DNA from: Halichondria panicea | Lineage: Eukaryota > Porifera > Demospongiae > Suberitida > Halichondriidae | Length of the DNA: 64,000 nt | Reading direction: 5' to 3' | NCBI RefSeq assembly: GCF_963675165.1 | Contig: NC_087379.1 | Span: 7,904,339-7,968,338 of the forward strand | Part shown: in pieces, positions 10,686 through 21,174 of the stretch | Layout: the number at the start of each line of letters is the position of its first letter | Position numbering within the stretch: the first letter of the stretch is position 1 | Notes under the pieces: model-generated | Told to the model about the DNA's origin: nothing | The model's input: the letters and a program-made list of their open reading frames with translations, nothing else | Databases searched by the model: none | Translations under genes and position numbers: made by a program

Positions 10686-13600
10686 CTATCTATTTAATGC
10701 CTTGTGCTAATTTCTAAGAACCAAAATTAGAGGTTAATGATTGTTTTGTGCTTGCCTATAGAAAAACCACATAGACCCATCCCCATTATATAATCAGATA
10801 CTACCACCACAAAACCTGGCCCAGACAATACAGGCCTGTTCCTAGGCCTTATAAATTAAGCCTCCCTCAAGGTCAGATTTAGTTGACACAAGCCATGCAC
10901 AAGCTAAGTTGAAGTATTACAGCAGCCAATATCAAGTCTAAGATAAGTTCTATACTTTATGTCAGCATTACCTCAAATGTGAATATAGCTTACAATCAGC
11001 ATGGCCCCAAGTGAATAGCTTACAATCATTATTTAGTTCTGAATGCAATTGCAACAGATGAATGGGGAGGGTTGGTGCACCGTTAAAGACTCTTTAACCC
11101 ATCATTCTCGGCTCTCAAGGCCGAGCATCTGTTTGCTTTTTCTATACCTGTATGGTTTTGTGCTGTCTAATTTTTTTTTGTTTTTTTTTTGTTTGTTTCT
11201 GGTAAATCCTTGTCGTAAATAGACTTAATTAGCATCAGATGTTAAAAGTAAATTAAGTGAGCATCCCGTTTGAGCTAGTAATATGAGCAGTGGACACAAT
11301 TCCACCCAAAAGTTATTATTTATTATTTTCTTATAATTTTATTTTGAAGCCTCAAACACACACACACACACACACACACGCACACTCAGTCATGCTCGCA
11401 GCATGTTCCAGTCCTCCCTAAGAACTGGACCGTTGCCACTGACACAGAAATGTGAGTGACCATTGCACAGTTGAGTCACTAGCTTTATGAATGTGAGTCA
11501 ACTTTAGGAAGAAGCCAGTCTACCAGAACAAGGCAGCAGGGGAAACCCTCTCCACGCCACCTGGATGTAAGTGTGTGCTTGTGCTGTATCCAGCACATGG
11601 TTCTGTGTGTTTTACCTCCTGTGTAGATCCCCTGCACCAAACCTCCGCACACCCTGATGTCACTTTTTATGGTGAACCTCAAGAGAAGGAGTTCACCTCC
11701 AGTGGTGGCCACGCTGACTTTGATAATGGAGTTGAAGTGACTGTTCCAGCTAATGCTGTCCCAGCAGGCACCTCTGTGGGCATTAAAGTCCAACCCAGCC
11801 TTGCCCCTAGGGATGTGTTTATGATGCCTGAGGGCATTCAATCTGCCAGTCCGTCCTACTTGATCTCTGGTGAAGGTCTAACCGGAGAGGTGACCCTGAG
11901 CATGGAGCATCATGTACGAGTGTCCACCCAACAAGAAGCTGATGACCTCCTCTTTCTCCAAGCTGACTCGTCTCCCAAGAGATCTGGTTCTCATAGTGTC
12001 TATGAGTACCAGGTATCAGAGGGAAGGTCAAAGTTCACTCCTGGAGGGAACACTGGGAGACTGACGCTGGGCACACGACTGAAGAACTTCTTTAAAATTG
12101 GTCAGAGAAGAAAAAAAGGTGAGTATTTGGAAGTGTGAATGACTTCTATTTCAACAACAACATGTACAGGCAAAGCTGACAGTAACCTCTACACTGTCAG
12201 AGTCTACCGGTCTCCTCCACACACAACTGGGGACAGAATGGCTCTTGTCATTGTCAGCTACTTTAACCGTTTGTTTCTCGATGTACGTACATTGCAGAGT
12301 AAAATTTTGTGATTCGTTGAGCACAATACGTAAATAACTGTTTCCCCATCACAGTTCTTGCAGAGGTTTGAGGTTGTCGTCATTCCCCGAGAGTATCCAC
12401 ACTTGTCAAGTAGCCCTGCTGATAAGACAATCAAACAACCTCTTTGCTTTGTCCAAGTTGATGCAGTACTGGAGCTAGTCTGTGACCCAGCCTGGAGGAG
12501 TGTGCCTGACCAGAGAATGGTGAGTGTTTTTTAATATAGTCAGAAGCAAAAACCCTTTTTATTTGTATCGTAAGTGAACTTTCAAATCACTTCACAAATT
12601 TCTTGTTAAAAAGAGATCCCTTATTAATTTTTCCCCCATATTTTCAGATTTCCCAAAAAGAAGTGGATCTGCCAGTGATTGGTCAGTTCTTGCCAGAGGA
12701 GCTTCAGTGCTACCCACCCAGGATAGTGTGTCGGTTCTTCCCTGAGCAAGGAGCTGTCTCCTGCACCACATGCACTCTCTCATTGCTTGGTTTTGACCAG
12801 CCAGTCAGTGTGGACATGGCACTGCTCACTCCTCAGAGATCAGTGGACACTAAACAACTCAAGGTGTCTCACTCAACCAATATCAATGTTAGATAACGTG
12901 TAGAGGGAAATTTTCGTGTTGTGCAAATTTTCAGGGCAAAAAAGTATAACACGAAAATTGAAACCGGGATAAACTCCCACACACTGGTAATTTCACATGC
13001 AAAACTATTGGTGGGTGTGGTTTCCTGGCATTGAACCGCGAATATTAAGAACCCACGAAAATTGTTGCTGAGGGCTCTGAAGCCAAATAGCAAAAATCTT
13101 GCACCCGCGAAAATTTCCTGCTATACCCAATGTTCTGTATTATACCTGTATATGTGTATATATTATGGCTCTGTACAGTATGTTGCATACTTGATACCCA
13201 AGACCTACGTCCGTTACTGTGCTTACGTGTGTGTACAATCTACAATGCATGCATGTGATTGTAGGAAGCCACTGAAGTACTGAGGCTCTGTACATTAGTA
13301 TTCTAGTACACGTGCATAATTGAAGCGTGGAATATGTATTATATTGTATTGCTCTCACAGGACCATGATACAGTCAGAGAAGAGGTGTCTTCTAAATTAG
13401 GTATGTCAGTAGGAAGAAGGCTATAACTATAATATTGTGTGTGGAAGTGTTCTACAGTAGCGGTCAATACAGTGACGCTACTGTACCAAACACAGTTCTT
13501 GTCTCACTATAATCTGAACTAGCTTACGTCAGCTGGTAACTGACCAGACTCAGTCTGCAGAAGCATTATTATTTGTTAAATAGGCATAATTATTCTATAC

Positions 13601-16359
13601 TGCAGATAATTCACCTGCCCCATATCTTACCATCATTATGTCTCCAATATTGAGTATGGAAGCTTAACTGCATTGGTGTTATGGTAATTGTTCACGCCAC
13701 TAATCAATGTATAATTATAGGACCATCCGCTAAACGAGTCACTCTTCAAGAACTAGTAGAGCAATACAATCTGACTGACGAGCAACTCAACAGTGAAATA
13801 GAGGTTCCTGATACTCCCGAATTGGCCTTATGTTTTGATGATGTGGAACTTTATTCGAGTGCAATGGGGCTAGCTATTGCTGAACAAGCCGATGTGAACC
13901 AATCACGTGGAACTCAAGCAGCCATGATGAAGTGCTTGCAAATCTGGAAACAACATAATCCTTCACAAGCAACTTACAGAGCTCTACTGGATATCGCACT
14001 GAGATTGGGGAAAGGAGACACAGCTCATCAAATCTGTCAGCAATTGACCCAACGTAAGTACATGTACACATGTTACTACATGTCAGGTGATAACCACCCT
14101 CCGCCTAAGCCCTCTACTAAGTAGCTATTCAAAATTTGACTCAAGATTGAAATCACAACAGAGAAGATATTTGCCACAATCCCTATTGTGTGTGTATACC
14201 ATCATGCGTGCTTGTACACCTCCCTCCTAGACTATACCATCCTGCCGTGCTTGTACACCTCCCTCCTAGACTATACCATCCTGCCGTGCTTGTACACCTC
14301 CCTCCTAGACTGCACTGTTGAGTACTAGTGTATGAGAACCTCACCAAACTGATATACTGATTGTCTCCATATTGTACAGGAGGTGTGAGCGGTGTGGTCA
14401 CTGGCTCGGACTGTATACAGGTATCCTGCATGTACTGCTTGTATACAGTTTAGCTGTAAATGGATAATAATGAGTTTGCAACTGAAGTTGATGCAATTAA
14501 GTATTTACATTTTGCTGTATACATGCACTGAAACGCAGTGATTCTCACAGTCTAATTGTACCTGCTTCCTCAGGTTGAGGCTAGCGTTGCACGGAATGTT
14601 CCGACTGTAGCCTGGACTGTGGTGGACATTAATGTTTGTTTATTTTTGTACATACTTACATTGTAATTATAGCTGTAAGTTAGCACAATTAACCGTGTAT
14701 ATACACTGCTAAATGTTGCTAGGCTGACCTACATTGTATGCATGTCCATGTTACAGTACTGTATGTTTGCAATCTCATTTCTTTTTGCTTAATTATCTTC
14801 TGTAGGAAGCCACTGAAGTACTGAGGAGAACAGTTGGTGAGATGACCACCTCACAGCTTGGCTCTACTGTGGAGACTGTACTGTCACTAATGGAGAAAAT
14901 GACAATTGCACTTCAGTGAGACATCTACTATTTTAATGGTAGCACTGTATTCACAATATCTCCCACCTCAGGTCATCTTCTCTGAGTGAGCTGACAGGCC
15001 ACACTGACTCCATACGGACAAATGTTAGGTCCATTCGTCGACTAGCCAGGAAGATTGTCAAGGAGTGCAACATTGGAGCCAGTCTCTCTAAGATGGAGAC
15101 TTTATCTCATAAGCTTGGACGGTTGACCGAGGACAAACTCGGAGACTGTCAAGGTGAGAATACATTGTACCAGGGTTTGGGGCAGGGGGAGAAAACTTCC
15201 CCCAAAAAACGAAATAATGGCATCATCAATTTATTCACAAAAACCAGTTATAAGTAGACTCTACTGTATTAAACACTGTGATATGTACACTATTATCTCT
15301 GCCCTACTATAATGTATATAATGGACTCAGGGTTTCATCTAGTGGGGGGGGGAGAGGGGGTCAGGGGTTAACAATCCCACTAAAATGCTCAGCTTCCTCC
15401 TTGTAGAATAATGACATCATCACATTGGTAATGTAGGTACATGTAACAACAGTCATAAGGTAGAATCTACGTACTGTCTATGATGTGCAATATGCCACTA
15501 TACACTGTGATACATTAGCATGTAATAGGGGTGTGGTCAACAGCGTGGCCAAACATTATGCCACCCCCCCTCAACTTTTGAACCTAGATAAAACCCGGAT
15601 GGTGAGTGTAGGCCCCAACAATTCAACAATTGTGCAGTGCGCTCTACCGCACATCCTCACACAAATGTTCATCCTAGATGAAACTCAGTACATGTGTATG
15701 TTGTATATCTGTAATATTAACTGTCAGGAGCTTATTTACTCTGGAGCTCTTTGTTGAACTGCATGCAATCCACGTACACCATTTCCTTTGCTGACCCTCA
15801 CCCTATCCACACTACAGGCCTGGCAGAGAGTGTTCAAACATTGCCAAGAACAATTGATGGTAAACTTACATAGTACATGTGTTAGCGTATTATTTGTTTG
15901 TGATGACCTGTATTTTTATCAGTTTGAATGCACGTATAATTATTTGTTTGGATGATGTAATCGGACTATGAATTGTGAGTCACATTGTTGTGGTGGTCAT
16001 GTACTGTCATGCTCCCTCATGATTGTTATGCCTTGATGCGTATGGTCCATGCAGGGGCACACAGTCATCTGTTTGTGTGTGCATGTGTGTGTGTGTATTC
16101 CAGCTGTAACTGTTCCTTCTATTAGCAGTATACAAGCATCATATCACCTTCTAGGTAAAGGTTGTTGAATAACATTGTGTAACTAGCAATAATAGAACTG
16201 GCGATCTTTACCAAATCACCAAACCAGCAAAGAAGAGAAGAGACCCTGCATACTGGTGCAACTTACAGAGCTTTTGTGAAACTACTCCTAAGAATGAGGA
16301 AATATGACATTGCTAGTAAAGTGTTCAAACAATGCCAAGAGAATGGTAAACTTACATAG
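9860..16359 (+). CDS. Gene A: ANK-ZU5-UPA-like-death domain protein
   Basis: Exons, all phase-consistent: 9860-9958, 10222-10311, 11527-11566, 11627-12118, 12170-12286, 12356-12519, 12648-12863, 13361-13400, 13721-14053, 14380-14420, 14574-14633, 14806-14915, 14972-15153, 15818-15859, 16104-16154, 16187-16359 (stop TAG). The first exon is a 33-residue ankyrin repeat (DGDTPLMWAA); the second a shortened repeat. Exon 11627-12118 is a ZU5 domain (FTSSGGHADF, VTVPANAVPAG). The next three exons may be a UPA-like fold. Exon 13721-14053 is a death domain (IWKQHNPSQATYRALLDIAL). A helical linker and a second death-domain tail (TYRAFVKLLLRMRKYDIASK) close the protein. ANK/ZU5/UPA/DD combinations occur in ankyrin, UNC5 and PIDD families, so a cytoplasmic death-domain signalling adaptor is likely. 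With the exon at 242-340 included, 783 codons are in frame. The start lies outside the window or was not found. The last intron, at 32 nt, is exceptionally short. Confidence 0.75.
10635..10682. repeat. CA microsatellite in gene A intron
   Basis: Pure CA repeat in the intron between the shortened ankyrin exon and the 40-nt linker exon; a second one lies at 11355-11388. Confidence 0.9.
11627..12118 (+). CDS. ZU5-domain exon of gene A
   Basis: A single 492-nt exon starts two nucleotides into a codon and ends one into the next. The recognisable ZU5 core runs from FTSSGGHADFDNGVEVTVP through GTSVGIKVQP to the segment ending LLFLQADSSPK. A basic tail (RLKNFFKIGQRRKKG) follows. This exon and the next three are absent from the paralog at 51-63 kb, which passes directly from the shortened ankyrin exon to the 40-nt DHDTVREEV exon. 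Confidence 0.75.
12898..13126. mobile_element. MITE, gtatagc/aaattttcg family (229 bp)
   Basis: Imperfect terminal inverted repeats: left gtgtagagggaaattttcg, right complement gtatagcaggaaattttcg. Internal cgaaaatt motifs recur. It lies in a gene A intron directly after the 12863 donor. A related element is at 26317-26501. No transposase is present and the target duplication is unclear. Confidence 0.65.
13721..14053 (+). CDS. Death-domain exon of gene A
   Basis: A 333-nt exon with the same length, phases and near-identical sequence as 56856-57188 in gene B. Hallmarks are LAIAEQADVNQS, the W of IWKQHNPSQATY, and LLDIALRLGKGDTAHQI, which matches the helix 4-6 pattern of death domains. The differences between copies are mostly single substitutions, which implies recent duplication. 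Confidence 0.8.
14190..14330. repeat. Minisatellite, about 43-bp unit
   Basis: Roughly three copies of a unit with ctataccatcctgccgtgcttgtacacctccctcctaga-type sequence, intronic in gene A. Gene B keeps only one diverged copy near 57330. Confidence 0.75.
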
Positions 16360-16503
16360 TACATGTGTAGCGTAACCTGTGGCAGAGGAGTAACCCAGCT
16401 GCTGCAACTTATAGAACTCTAGTGAAACTACTCCTAACATTAAGGAAATATGAGATTGCAAGTAAAGTGTATAAACATTGCCTAGATAATAGTAAACTGA
16501 CAT
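15818..16503 (+). repeat. Triplicated death-domain tail and 3' flank
   Basis: Three diverged copies of one segment: gtgttcaaacattgccaagaa (from 15830), gtgttcaaacaatgccaagag (16321) and gtgtataaacattgcctagat (about 16467). Each continues into taaactKacatagYacatgtg. The second copy is the in-frame gene end (stop 16357-16359). The third is an intact-looking tail (WQRSNPAAATYRTLVKLLL, stop 16501-16503) with no in-frame acceptor from the preceding exon. The first is now used out of frame in the small exon 15818-15859. Confidence 0.7.
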
Positions 16504-16589
16504 AGCACATGTGTAGCGTATTATTTGTTTTGTGATTAGCCTGTATTTTTATCAGGTTAGTAGAGTTTTATACCGGTAGTGTGTTTTGT

Positions 16590-16817
16590 ATTGCCCGTAT
16601 ATATTGGGTTCGTGTGACACGGCAGGTCTTGTCAATTGTGTGCATGTATTTGTAACATGGAGCCAAGTTTCAATTTGGAAGCTAGGTCCTATATTTCAAA
16701 ATTTGAAGCTAGCTTTTGTCTGATCACATTTTATTTGTGTTTTCATTTTAAAAGGGTCACTGCCTTCGCTGAAGTGGTGAGTGGCTGTATAGATGTGGAC
16801 TCAGTAGTATTATTATT
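16590..16817 (+). pseudogene. Decayed fragment of mib-like gene
   Basis: The segment from tattgggttc through catggagc to cactgccttcgctgaagtg|gtgagtggct follows 31425-31860 of the mib-like gene but has lost most of the exon, keeping only its last 20 or so nucleotides and donor. It is clearly non-functional and is interrupted on the right by the STPR element. Confidence 0.6.
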
Positions 16818-17528
16818 GGGGCGAGCGTAGCGAGCCCTATCTTAGTGACCTCGGTAGACAATTTCTCTGTATGTACATGTATGTATGTCATGGTACGTGA
16901 GGCCTGATAGCCGGTTTTTGCACACTCGGTCCTTACCAATTTCGTGTATTCTTATTGTATTTTGCACGAGCGATAAGAAAAAGTTGCATAAAATGAATCC
17001 TGACAACAAAAGCAAACAAGAAAGGCTTCGAATAAGGAGGGATCGAGAGAGACAAGCAACAGCCCAAGAAACAGCTGAAGAGAAAGAAGTCAGGCTAGCC
17101 AAACGCAGAGAAAAGCACAGGGCACTCAAATTCAAGGTAACCATTGCACTGGATGCCAATAGAGCATCCCAGCAACTGAGACGGGACACAGAGACTCCTG
17201 AGGCTAGGCAGGCACGCCTACAGCAAATGGCTGCTTCCACCCAAACCAGCAGAGCTTCAGGTAAGTACAGGTGGCGTACAGGTGATATAAGCCAGTGTAA
17301 TTTTCATTACAGATACTCCTGAGGCCAGACAGGCACGCCTACAGCAAATGGCTGCTTCAACTCAAACCAGCAGAGCCTCGGGTAAGTGCCACTTGTCAGT
17401 GGCGTTCATGATGATAAGCCAGTGTTTTTTTTCTATAGACACTCCTGAGGCACGCTTGGAACAAGACAGGCATAGGTATTCACAATAACACAGATGTGAA
17501 CCACCTGTACTGCGCTCACGCTCGCCCC
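16818..17528. mobile_element. Inverted-repeat-bounded element carrying STPR gene
   Basis: Left end ggggcgagcgtagcgagcc; right end acgctcgcccc. This gives an 11-bp perfect terminal inverted repeat, slightly longer if imperfect. No obvious target duplication and no transposase domain. It contains a complete three-exon ORF (see next entry) and sits inside mib-derived debris, so it inserted after that debris formed or came with it. Family not recognised. Confidence 0.5.
16993..17488 (+). CDS. Small STPR-repeat (23-residue repeat) protein
   Basis: Exons 16993-17260, 17313-17381 and 17439-17488 have consistent phases and give 128 residues. The N-terminal half is strongly basic and charged (KSKQERLRIRRDRERQ). 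The C-terminal half is built of 23-residue units (DTPEARQARLQQMAAS plus TQTSRAS). The middle exon is exactly 69 nt, one unit, and the last exon begins a truncated unit. The score-and-three peptide repeat (STPR) is known from DNA-binding proteins such as silkworm FMBP-1 and from proteins encoded within transposons. The product probably binds DNA; whether it serves a transposon or the host is unknown. Inferred from sequence pattern only. Confidence 0.6.
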
Positions 17529-17907
17529 ATGTCACCCTAGTTTAAGAATAGAGGGAGTACAACCCAAGCTAGTGTTAGCCTCTCAAAAGTAGTGGAAAAC
17601 TGTTTATATTCGTATGCTACCCTCCCAGGCGCTGAGTCAGGTTGGCCGAGTGATGAAAGTGTTTCGATTCCCTCTGGAGATGTTCGAGTGGCAGTCAATG
17701 GCCGAGTGTGGACGTTCAACCCTCAGGCCATGGTTGCCTCCCCGGATGAGAACCCTCCTGAACTTCCAGGTACAGAACCCGGCCGTCATCGTGGCAGCTG
17801 CTGCAGCCGGAGATGCCAACACTCTCAGAGAGTTCCTACGCAAACATCCCACTGAGGTGAGGACACAGTGTTATGTACTCTCTCTCCCTTCTTTCAATTT
17901 TGGGGAC

Positions 17908-18190
17908 CTTTCAACTGCCATAACTTGAATTCTGTGGATCCAATTGCAATAATTTTTTGGATTTTCCGAAAGCTTACAAAGAGACCTTTCAAATGGTGTA
18001 ATCAAAGTTCATATTCCAGCAATAAAACTATTTGTCAATTTGGCCATACCATAAAATGGTCCAAGGCCGAAAAATGACAAATTAGGGCCCCAACGAAATT
18101 TTGGATTGAAACATACCATTTGAAAGGTCTCTTTGTAAGCTTTCAGAAAATCATAACATCATCAGAACAAAAGTTGTGGCTGCTGAAAGA
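17908..18190. mobile_element. Foldback element, copy 1
   Basis: Nearly palindromic element: tttcaactgccataacttg at the left and its diverged complement at the right. The inner arm pair gaaagcttacaaagagacct / aggtctctttgtaagctttc could form a long hairpin. Same family as 18240-18546, 29799-30091, 30138-30435 and about 32385-32680. Confidence 0.75.
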
Positions 18191-18239
18191 TCTTCAACTA
18201 CACCACCACCAACCACGTTTAATTATTGTTTGGGAGGCT

Positions 18240-18546
18240 CTTTCAGCTGCCATAACTTGAATTCTGTGGATCCAATTGCAATAATTTTTTTATTTTCTGA
18301 AAGCTTAGAAAGAGACCTTTCAAATGGTATCATCAAAGTTCATATTGCAGCAATAAACTATTTGTCAATTTGACCATACCATGAATAATATAGCCCATGG
18401 TCCAAGGCCGAAAAATGACAAATTAGGCCCCCAACAAAATTTTGGATTGAAACATACCATTTGAAAGGTCTCTTTCTAAGTTTTTAGAAAATCATAAAAT
18501 TTTTGACATTGGATCGACAGTATTAAAATTATGGCCGTTGAAACAT
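18240..18546. mobile_element. Foldback element, copy 2
   Basis: Begins tctttcagctgccataactt and ends with atggccgttgaaa, with inner arms gaaagcttagaaagagacct / aggtctctttctaag. It lies 50 bp after copy 1 in the same orientation, exactly as copies 3 and 4 do in the intact mib intron, so the pair predates the gene duplication. Confidence 0.75.
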
Positions 18547-19077
18547 CAGGCCTGTTTTTAGAGCTGTCTCAGAGGTCATAACTTGTGTCGGGGAGCATCC
18601 AGTAGCTGTTTGGTTGTATGTGGGTGGATGTCATAGTGTTTAAGTTATTCACAAACTAATACTTATTGTGTTGCCCAGGTGAACACCAAGGCAGCTGGCA
18701 AGGCGGCCATCCACTGTGCCTGTGCAGCTGGCAATGTGGACGTGCTCAAGGTCATCATGCATGGAGTTCGCCCCCAATGTGGAAGTGGGGTATGTGCATC
18801 ATTCTAGCCTCTGCTGTATACACTACATGTGTGTGTGTGTATGGTGTTATACTGTGCTGGTCTGTATTTCTAATAGTGTGTGTTTCATTGCATAGGATGA
18901 AGATGGTGACAGACCACTGCATCTCTGTGCTTACAGGTGAACTGTAGCTCAAGTACTACCATTATCAGGAATGCATGGATGCCATTACCTATAGCCCAAA
19001 CCACTAGGCTATAGCTTATACATTGTAGAGTGTATTATGTACTTACTATGTGTACCTCCTTACAGTAGGTGTGAAGT

Positions 19078-19370
19078 TCCATGGTAGTCTGAGATCACCT
19101 GCCCCCCTACTGCCACAGCTAGGGAACACAGAGAGGTGGTGAGCCAGTCTTAGATCACCTGCCCCCCTACTGCCACAGGGCACACAGAGAGGTGGTGAGC
19201 CAGTCTGAGATCACCTGCCCCCTACTGCCACAGGGCACACAGAGAGGTGGTGAACCAGTCTGAGATCACTTGCCCCTCTACTGCCACAGGGCACACTAGA
19301 GAGGTGGTGAGCCAGTCTGAGATCACCTGCCCCCTACTGCCACAGGGCACACTAGAGAGGTGGTGAGCCA
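19078..19370 (+). repeat. Five-fold array of a mib exon fragment
   Basis: A unit of about 60-68 bp (agtctgagatcacctgcccc, ctactgccacaggg, cacacagagaggtggtgagcc) repeats about five times. It derives from mib exon 33210-33288 together with its gtgagcc donor. Each unit keeps a ccacag acceptor-like and a gtgagcc donor-like signal. Confidence 0.75.
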
Positions 19371-19969
19371 GATACTGTTGAACATTGCCTCTTTTATAAA
19401 CATGAACAGTGTATGCTATTAATAAGTACCCACTCTGAATTAGTCCTGCCCTTGCATCCATCAGGTGTACCCTACTCCCCTACGTACTGGCAGTGCCACC
19501 CACCACCCTCCCACAGCCTCTCTGCCAGTTGAAGTTATGGATATTGCTGGAGCCACTGGCGGTGGTAAGACCTGTCTCTGTGCTGTACCTTAATTTGTCT
19601 TAAAACTTTCTTTGTTAGGGTGACCTTTCCAGTTATGTGTTTAGATACAAGTTCTGATAAATCTCATATAATTATTAAGTGGTCTTTACATGACTGTACT
19701 TTATATGGTTGTGCATATTGCACAGAACCAACTCTGAGCAATAGTCTTATCTACTCTACTATTGTGTGTGCACTATTTAATTGACTGCTGCGGTTATTTA
19801 TAGTGAGCATTCATTTTTAGAATGAAGTATCTATAGCAATGCTGACTCTGCATATTTGGTGGCGTCTTGTATGAAGTACCAACCTATTTAACAGGTTACT
19901 ATAGCAACGTAATGTTGAGGCCTTACTATAAGTATTTAATACTGTGTTTCACTGTGTGTACTGATACAG

Positions 19970-20891
19970 AGTCTTGAGAAGGACTATCGCTGGGTTGAGC
20001 CGTGCTTTGAGGCCATGCTGACACACTGGGTGAAGCGCTCCTCTCCTCCCCCCTCCTGGTCTGCCCTTGTTAGAGCACTAGAGTCTCCCGCCATTGCTCG
20101 TGGGGACATTGCAACAACCATTAAGGTTGGCAACTATCAACTATATTACAATTGAAAGCTTTATTTTGTATAAATTGTTGCAGTACATGTTCTATCCTCT
20201 ACGTTATAAACACAAGTAGCTAATATTTGATTTCTGTTTACAGACAAAAGCTACCAGCGACATCTCTCCTGATATTTGTCATCTCACTCACAGTGGTAAG
20301 CATAATTATATACATTAGTCTTTATTTGATTAACAGCAGTAAAGTCCATTATAACTGTAGCTGATCTTATCAGTACAATACAGAGTTCCCTTCAGTAATG
20401 TGTGTTTCAGTTAGTAGGCATTGCTTAGGAATAATGATAGTGTTCTGTTGTTGTCATGATTGTGTGTTCCTTCCAGAGGGACTGAGTGTGGATCATCATT
20501 TGAGGGTAGTGAGGACAGCTGCCTGGGAGGTGAGGGGAACATGGCGTCCTCTGGGAGTGCAGTTGGGTGTCAATGAGGGGACACTAGATGTGAGTGCTGT
20601 GCTGTGTGTGTACTGAACACTGTATAGCAGTAGATGACTGTGTACTAATAGCCCTGTGCTCATACAGTCGTGCATCATCAGTTAAGGAATGTGCCAGCAG
20701 GTCTGATTGGTCATAATTAGCCTGCATGTGCAAACCCATTTATTATTATTAGCCTATAAGCAATATTATCCTCATTCCTATAATCCTCTGTGTGCCTGTA
20801 GTGTCAGTGACTCTATAGCTGTAGTAGTGAAATTAGTAGTTCACATGTACACCCACACACACACACCCACACACCCACACCCACACCCACA

Positions 20892-20930
<39 letters not shown>

Positions 20931-21122
20931 GCACACACTTGTGTTCAGGCCATCAAGAGAGACTATCCGAACGACTCTGATATGTGTTTCACTAAACTAC
21001 TGGAGCAATGGTTGACAAGATCTACCCCCGCCCCCACACTAGGAGCACTCATCCAAGCACTTGAGTCTCCTGTCATTAGTCGTGGAGACTTTGCCCAACA
21101 AATGGAATCTAAACTAACCTAG
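19970..21122 (+). pseudogene. 3' fragment of death-domain gene (copy of gene B end)
   Basis: Four exons in frame to a stop: 19970-20125, 20244-20295, 20477-20589, 20949-21122. They encode two death-type half-domains (AMLTHWVKRSSPPPSWSALV; SALESP-type ends; DHHLRVVRTAAWEVRGTWRP; KLLEQWLTRSTPAPTLGALI). The first three match 62525-63149 almost exactly, introns included; the last exon is clearly diverged from 63434-63616 but keeps the ALESPVI motif. Upstream it is joined to mib sequence at about 19750, and the preceding mib exon is in the wrong phase. It is therefore either a truncated pseudogene or the 3' end of a chimeric transcript that I cannot reconstruct. Confidence 0.65.
20849..20939. repeat. 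CA/CCCA microsatellite
   Basis: acacccacaccc followed by a pure CA run. It forms the region before the 20949 acceptor; the parallel intron of gene B has no such repeat. Confidence 0.9.
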
Positions 21123-21144
21123 CTTACAGTAACAGCTCCACTGT

Positions 21145-21150
21145 AATAAA
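21145..21150 (+). other. Candidate polyadenylation signal (AATAAA)
   Basis: aataaa 23 nt after the stop codon of the death-domain fragment; a second aataaa follows at about 21172. The copy downstream of gene B has the same arrangement. Confidence 0.5.
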
Positions 21151-21174
21151 TTTATTGTACTGTGTAGCATAATA

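Larger units (their letters stand above)
17629..19564 (+). pseudogene. Broken, internally deleted copy of mib-like gene
   Basis: Remaining exons: 17629-17856 (mib-repeat segment ALSQVGRVMKV and GDVRVAVNGRVWTFNP, then the start of the ankyrin block), 18679-18789, 18896-18936, a 19078-19370 remnant and 19465-19564. Their introns match those of the gene at 29.6-34.7 kb. The mib-repeat part needs two compensating frame changes; exon 18679-18789 has a 4-nt insertion (catcatgcatgg against catcatgg) and one G fewer before its donor. Exons corresponding to 30.9-32.9 kb are missing. It still preserves the mib repeat that the better copy lacks, so both derive from a fuller ancestor. Confidence 0.75.

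Noticed and set aside
15485-15757. 90-codon plus-strand ORF
   Set aside because: Lies inside a gene A intron, with no splice-consistent boundaries and no recognisable motif.
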